From positions 1 to 11,713 of the forward strand of contig JAJRWM010000053.1 of assembly GCA_024276815.1 (NCBI GenBank): a stretch of 11,713 nt of DNA. The letters are read 5' to 3'. The notes under the pieces are model-generated. The model saw only the letters and a list, made by a program, of their open reading frames with translations. It did not search any database and was not told the origin of the DNA. The stretch's first letter is position 1. Each line of letters begins with the position of its first letter. This stretch comes from a bacterium (GTDB taxonomy: Bacteria > JACRDZ01 > JAJRWM01). Position numbers and translations under genes: made by a program. Positions 7,690 through 11,713 of this stretch are shown one piece after another.

Positions 7690-10600
7690 GCGCGGCGAGG
7701 TCAGGACTCTCCGTTATGGTTTTTTCTTTCAGGACAAGATATGCCCGCCAGAGTTCCTCCCTTTCCCGCCGGTCCTTATCCTTAACAGAGTAAAGCAGGC
7801 TGGCTATTTGCCGCTGGTGATATTCAATGTCTCTCGCGGTAATATTGTCTAGTTCGCTTTTAAGAGACAGCTTCTTGCCGGCGGTAAGCCGGATTAAGTT
7901 GAAATGTCGTTTCCGTTCCAAAACCTCTAAAGCCCGGCGCTGTTGGTTTTGGCCAAGATAATAATCAATCAGCCCCTGGTAAAGCGTGGCGGCGTCAACG
8001 TCCGGGCGGACCCCTTCCCGCCCGCTTAAAAAATAACTGTTTTCCAGTACATCCAGGGCCGCTAAAAACAGTTTTTCCGCCGCCCGGGGATTGGCCGGCA
8101 ACTCAAGCTCCGCCTTTAATTTCAATAAACGCCATTTTAAAAGCCGGTCGCCGCTGGTCTTTGTCTCCGCTAAAAGTTGTTCCAGTTCTGTGGCCGCTTG
8201 TTCGTATTCACCCAGGGCAAGCTGCAGGTTAAGCAGGTTAAAACGCAATGCCGCCGCTCCCCTGAAGTTCTTTTGCCGCTCCAGTTTTTTGCCGCCGTTT
8301 CGCCAGTGGCGTTCCGCCTGGTAAAAATCGCGCAGAGAGGAATCCTGCCATTTGATGATATCAGCCAGTTCCCGGCTCTCAAGCGAGGTCCTCCGGGCAG
8401 AATAACCCCGCAGGTAAAATAAAATACCGAGCAGGTTGTCAGCGTAACCAAAATTATTTTCATATCCCAACTCCCTGATTACTCCCAGGGCTTTTTCGCC
8501 GTACTTGATCGCCATCTGAAAACTGCGCGGCGGCGGGAAAGATTTCTCGCTGAACTCCGCGTAGCTTCGCTCAACCGCTATCCGGGCCAGGTTAAGGAAA
8601 TCAATCAGTTTTCCGTAAGGATCATGGCGGCGTATTTTACCCAGGGACTCAAGAGTTTTCTCCCGCGCGCTTTCAAGCTGATTGGTCAGGTAGTAAATAA
8701 AACCAAGGTTGTTCAGTATGATCGCTTGTTCTTTTTGCTCAGCCGAAAAGCTCAAAGCGTTCAGCCGTTTGTTCAGGATGGCGGCCGAATCGCCGTAATT
8801 TTGCCTGTTTGAATAGATCTTCGCTAAATAACTGTAGATGAGTTTTCTCTCTTTGTCGATGCTAAATCCCCGGGTTGCCGAACTCTGTTGCCCGCCTAAT
8901 CCTACCTGGACCGAAAAACGTAAAAGGCCCTCCCGCGCGTTGTCCGACTCTTTAACCCGCTCGAGCTGTGAGAGCGCGTCTTTCAGATAGCGTTCCGCTT
9001 CCTGTTCTTCATCCAGCACAAAATAGTTGCGGCCAATATTCAGGTTGATAATGTGCCCCGGTACCGCCAGACCTTTTTCTTTCCTGAGGGTCAGTATCTC
9101 CCGGTAGAGATTAATCGCCGCGATATAGTCTCCGGCGGTTTCCTGAGCGAACGCTTCCAGGGCCAGGACCTGGCTGTATTTGTCCCAGAGAGACTGTGTC
9201 TTGTATAGCGCCGCCGCTTTTTGGTAAACAGCCAAAGCCTGCCGGTTGAGGTTGAGCATACTTAAACTGCGGCCCCAGTTACGGTAGAACAAGGCTTCGG
9301 TGTTTAAATCGGGCTTGTGGACCGGCAGTTCAGAGCGCAGTTGGTAGTAAAGGGCGGCCAACTGGAAATTCCCCTTGAAATAGCTGATATTGCCGAGAGC
9401 CAGGTTGATATCGGCTTCCAACTCGGGGTTTGTTTTCTGATCATTTATCGCCCGGGCCAGACCATAATTATCCAGAAAAGCCTGGTAAAAAGTCTCGTTG
9501 ATCGAATCCCTCTGTTCTCTTTCGGCAATCAGTTTTTGTTCATAGATCCAGCCGCGGGCCAGATAGGCGTAAAGCAGGCGGTTGTCCAGTTCCAGGGCCT
9601 TGGTCAGTTCCTTGACGGCGAAAGCGAAGAACTCCCCGCCCTGATAGGTGAAGGAAAGCCCCAGGGCGTAATGCAGGGTCGCGGAGTTTTTGTTTACAGC
9701 AAGGTTACTTTTTATCAGCTTGATTAACGGATTTAATTTACCCTGCTTGGCGTAGCATTTGACAATCTGGCGATAAGCCCCGGCCGAGTCGGGAAAAAGG
9801 TCGAGCGTTTTTTCGAAATAATTGGCCGCTAACGGGAAATCGTCCTGCCCAATCGCTTGGAATCCCTGCCGGAAATAAATATCCGCCGCTCGCTGACGAG
9901 CCTGTTTCCTCTTCTCCGGATCGGGAAAGCCGAAGAGCCGCTGATAAAATTTTATCGCCGCTTCGTCCTGGTTCCTGTTTTGCGTAATGACTCCGCTTTG
10001 ATAGGCCGCGCGGAAGTAAAATTCATGTTCAGCCGGCAACCTGGTCAGGATTTTTTGGTATTCCGATAAAGCCAAATCCCAATCCCGGTCGGTTTCATAT
10101 TCGGAGGCGATTAAGGCCGTTACGCGGGCGAACAATTCGCTGCTTTGGGGATGCTTGTCCAGGATCCCGCGGTAAAGCGAGAGCCTTTTCCCCCGGTTGG
10201 GCTCGGTCCTGATATCGGCGATTAAAGCCTGCAAAGCCTTTTCCACCCACTTGCCAGCGGAAGAATAATCGGTAATGACCTTCAGATAACTTTTTTGCGC
10301 TTCGCTGGAAAAGTTGAGCGCGCTTTGCACCCGCCCCATTTTGTAAATCGCTTGCGCTACTTGCCGTTTTTCGTCAGGATAAAGAGCGGGAACGCTCTGG
10401 TAAGCTGATAACGCCTGGTCCAGAAACCCCTGCTCCAGCAGGATATCCGCCTTTAAAATGACCATTTCCGCTAAAATATCAGGAAATTCGGCATAGTCTG
10501 AGGCCAGGTTGTCAAGTCTGGCGAAAAGCCGATTCCCGGAAGCGCTTATTTTTTGATTGATTCGCAGTTGATAGATATGAGCGGTGGCGGCTCGTTTTTT

Positions 10601-11713
10601 CAGCGAGGAGTAATCTGATTGTACGCGCTGAAAGGCCCGCCAGGCGGCTAAATAATTCTTGTTCTCCGCTTCAAGCTGACCTGAAATCATTAGGGCCCGG
10701 CTGGCTTCGGCCACTGAGCCGGGAAATTTGGCGACAACCTTTTCCAGCGCTAAAGCTTTCAGTTTCAGGTCTTGGATGGCAAGCGCCAGTTCCAGTTGCT
10801 CTCCGGCGTCCGCCATATCGGGAATCAGCCCGTCTGATTTAAGTGACAGAATGTCGCTGGTCGCGTCTTTTTGCCTGGTGAAATAAATCCTCTCCCGCGA
10901 GACCGCCGGGTAGTAATCGAAATGCTCCGGCAGAGTTAACCGGCTTTCCTTCATGGTGTTTAAATCAATTTTCACCAAGTGGGGGAAATCCTCAAGGTTA
11001 ATCTTGTTATCGCCGTTGGTGTCATCGGAGTAACGATAAAAATATATCCGGTCGTCAAACCCGAAAACCGGGAAAGCGTCGATGTTAATGCCGTCGGTCA
11101 AGGCGGTTGAAAAGCCATTTTGAAGGTCAAGCAGGATGAGGCTGGCGCCGGTTTCGGTTTTGCTGGCGAAAACAAGCCAACTGCCATCAGGCGAGATGTC
11201 GGGGTTAAGGCCGTTTTCCCATATTTTCTCGGGTTCTTCGTTTCCTCCCAGCCTTAAGCGGTAAATATCCGTTATCTCGGCGTTACCACGAGTCCTGGTA
11301 TAGATTACGCCGCGGCCGTCCGGGGTGAATTTCGGACTATGCTCTTCCCCTTTGCCGGAAGTCAGTTTGCGCGCCGTGCCGCCAAAAGATTTAAGATATA
11401 TTTTGCCGAAGGCGTTATCCCGCCGGGAAACAAAAACCACTCTTTTACCGGTTCGGTCTATATCGGGTTCGTAATTATCACCGCTGTGAAAAGTCAATTG
11501 TTTCGCCGCGCTGTTTTGGCCGGATTTGTACCAGATGTCCTGTTGTCCGCCGCGGTCGCTGACAAAAACGATTAATTCGCCGTTCCAGGAAACCGCGCTT
11601 TGAAAATCGTCCGCCGGATGAGTCGTGACGGGAAGGGGCCGGCTCGCTCTCAGCGCCGCGGAATAATCCCGGGCGGCCAGACCGGGCGGTTTAATGATGA
11701 AAAACAACCAGGA
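7622..11713 (-). CDS. N-terminal segment: TolB/PD40-like propeller and TPR array (5' partial)
   Basis: Longest uninterrupted piece of the giant gene; the frame is open at the right edge. The first residues (SWLFFIIKPPGLAARDYS) look like the end of a signal peptide or membrane helix, so the protein is probably exported, and the true start is likely off-window rather than the TTG at 11707. About 30-295 residues in are PD40/TolB-type propeller blades, each with a 'D-x-x-G-x-x-(V/L)-V/I-F/Y' core ('ISPDGSWLVFAS', 'FTPDGRGVIYTR', 'IDRTGKRVVFVS'). An EF-hand-like loop is inserted at 11023-10988. About 900 residues of TPR-type helical hairpins follow, e.g. 'GQDDFPLAANYFEKTLDLFP' and 'AVKELTKALELDNRLLYAY'. 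The last part ('ALEVLERKRHFNLIRL', then 'ESPDLAALL') is the helical lead-in usually found before CHAT domains. The final ~21 residues (from 'YWVTPF') are read out of frame after the frameshift and are not real. Confidence 0.8.
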   Translation of the reverse strand, partial: SWLFFIIKPPGLAARDYSAALRASRPLPVTTHPADDFQSAVSWNGELIVFVSDRGGQQDIWYKSGQNSAAKQLTFHSGDNYEPDIDRTGKRVVFVSRRDNAFGKIYLKSFGGTARKLTSGKGEEHSPKFTPDGRGVIYTRTRGNAEITDIYRLRLGGNEEPEKIWENGLNPDISPDGSWLVFASKTETGASLILLDLQNGFSTALTDGINIDAFPVFGFDDRIYFYRYSDDTNGDNKINLEDFPHLVKIDLNTMKESRLTLPEHFDYYPAVSRERIYFTRQKDATSDILSLKSDGLIPDMADAGEQLELALAIQDLKLKALALEKVVAKFPGSVAEASRALMISGQLEAENKNYLAAWRAFQRVQSDYSSLKKRAATAHIYQLRINQKISASGNRLFARLDNLASDYAEFPDILAEMVILKADILLEQGFLDQALSAYQSVPALYPDEKRQVAQAIYKMGRVQSALNFSSEAQKSYLKVITDYSSAGKWVEKALQALIADIRTEPNRGKRLSLYRGILDKHPQSSELFARVTALIASEYETDRDWDLALSEYQKILTRLPAEHEFYFRAAYQSGVITQNRNQDEAAIKFYQRLFGFPDPEKRKQARQRAADIYFRQGFQAIGQDDFPLAANYFEKTLDLFPDSAGAYRQIVKCYAKQGKLNPLIKLIKSNLAVNKNSATLHYALGLSFTYQGGEFFAFAVKELTKALELDNRLLYAYLARGWIYEQKLIAEREQRDSINETFYQAFLDNYGLARAINDQKTNPELEADINLALGNISYFKGNFQLAALYYQLRSELPVHKPDLNTEALFYRNWGRSLSMLNLNRQALAVYQKAAALYKTQSLWDKYSQVLALEAFAQETAGDYIAAINLYREILTLRKEKGLAVPGHIINLNIGRNYFVLDEEQEAERYLKDALSQLERVKESDNAREGLLRFSVQVGLGGQQSSATRGFSIDKERKLIYSYLAKIYSNRQNYGDSAAILNKRLNALSFSAEQKEQAIILNNLGFIYYLTNQLESAREKTLESLGKIRRHDPYGKLIDFLNLARIAVERSYAEFSEKSFPPPRSFQMAIKYGEKALGVIRELGYENNFGYADNLLGILFYLRGYSARRTSLESRELADIIKWQDSSLRDFYQAERHWRNGGKKLERQKNFRGAAALRFNLLNLQLALGEYEQAATELEQLLAETKTSGDRLLKWRLLKLKAELELPANPRAAEKLFLAALDVLENSYFLSGREGVRPDVDAATLYQGLIDYYLGQNQQRRALEVLERKRHFNLIRLTAGKKLSLKSELDNITARDIEYHQRQIASLLYSVKDKDRREREELWRAYLVLKEKTITESPDLAALYWVTPFSYPRSKVSLTKKPLF
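7687..7689 (-). other. Frameshift site in the giant gene
   Basis: Reading the minus strand, GCG CTT TAC TGG gives the nonsense tail YWVTPFSYP and stops at TAG 7624-7622. One extra T in the T-run gives GCG CTT TTA CTG GGT, and translation continues 'LLGYAVFLSQIQSELNEKT'. This completes the normal pre-CHAT/CHAT junction ('P-x-L-A-x-L ... IQ-x-x-L ... ALL-x-Y'). The second frame has a stop at 7703-7701, so the switch must lie between there and 7622. There is no slippery heptamer here. Confidence 0.8.
10988..11023 (-). other. EF-hand/dockerin-like calcium loop inside the propeller
   Basis: The translated 12-residue loop DTNGDNKINLED has acidic or amide side chains at positions 1 (D), 3 (N), 5 (D), 9 (N) and 12 (D), Gly at 4 and Ile at 8. 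This matches the canonical EF-hand/dockerin calcium-binding pattern. It sits between propeller strands ('IYFYRYSD' before, 'FPHLVKIDL' after), so it is an insertion in a blade rather than a dockerin module, which would need a pair of loops. Calcium binding is inferred. Confidence 0.65.

Larger units (their letters stand above)
3846..11713 (-). pseudogene. Giant propeller-TPR-CHAT-TPR-CHAT protein gene, interrupted (5' partial)
   Basis: The whole right part reads as one gene on the minus strand, entering from beyond the right edge and ending at TGA 3848-3846: about 2,620 codons in the window. Order from the N-terminus: beta-propeller (about 11620-10823), TPR array (about 10800-7950), pre-CHAT helices and a dead CHAT-like domain (about 7900-6710), TPR array 2 (about 6700-5110), pre-CHAT helices, active-looking CHAT (about 4830-3846). 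Three lesions break it: a 1-base frameshift at about 7687-7689, TAG at 5387-5385 and TAA at 5108-5106. The segments after the stops stay in the same frame, none has a credible start or ribosome site, and domain similarity crosses each break. CHAT proteins are caspase-fold peptidases or scaffolds, often controlled through TPR repeats. Either a recently disabled gene or an intact one with base-call errors; frames otherwise remain open for up to 4 kb, which favours the latter or very recent decay. It converges on the radical SAM gene with a 32-base gap and no clear terminator. Confidence 0.75.

Noticed and set aside
9317-9727. 136-codon + strand open frame opposite the giant gene
   Set aside because: Antisense shadow of a TPR-coding region; no ribosome site and no recognisable domain. 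The other short opposite-strand frames are rejected for the same reason.

Overview
This 11.7 kb window is from a bacterium. Nothing in it fixes the taxon: GC looks close to 50 %, with AT-richer genes on the + strand, and there is no rRNA, tRNA or lineage marker. The gene content (two-domain glycosyltransferases, a radical SAM/SPASM fusion and a giant TPR/CHAT protein) resembles anaerobic or uncultivated candidate-phylum bacteria, but that is only an impression.

Left part (1-3813, + strand): three co-directional genes that look like a surface-glycan module. The first two are tandem paralogues. Each joins a GT4-type glycosyltransferase to a C-terminal Rossmann half-domain resembling the N-terminal half of heptosyltransferases (GT9). 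The first enters from outside the window. The second ends in a membrane anchor and carries an apparent 1-nt frameshift just after its start. The third gene fuses a degenerate SpsF/CMP-KDO-synthetase-like nucleotidyltransferase domain to a radical SAM + SPASM enzyme.

Right part (3846-11713, - strand, convergent with the left part): essentially one gene running off the right edge. It reads as a single protein of more than 2,600 residues: (likely exported N-terminus) - TolB/PD40-type beta-propeller carrying an EF-hand/dockerin-like calcium loop - long TPR array - first CHAT-like caspase-fold domain without the His/Cys dyad - second TPR array - second CHAT domain with an intact His/Cys dyad at the very C-terminus. 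In this sequence it is split by one frameshift (about 7687-7689) and two in-frame stops (TAG at 5385-5387, TAA at 5106-5108). Homology runs smoothly across all three breaks, so they are recent lesions or base-call errors rather than gene boundaries.

The main item of interest is the two-CHAT architecture: a catalytically dead CHAT followed by an active-looking one in a single propeller/TPR scaffold. This suggests a large sensor-protease or scaffold, possibly at the cell envelope given the neighbouring glycan genes. The second issue is that four frame disruptions fall in 11.7 kb, which calls for a check of the underlying reads before calling anything a pseudogene.
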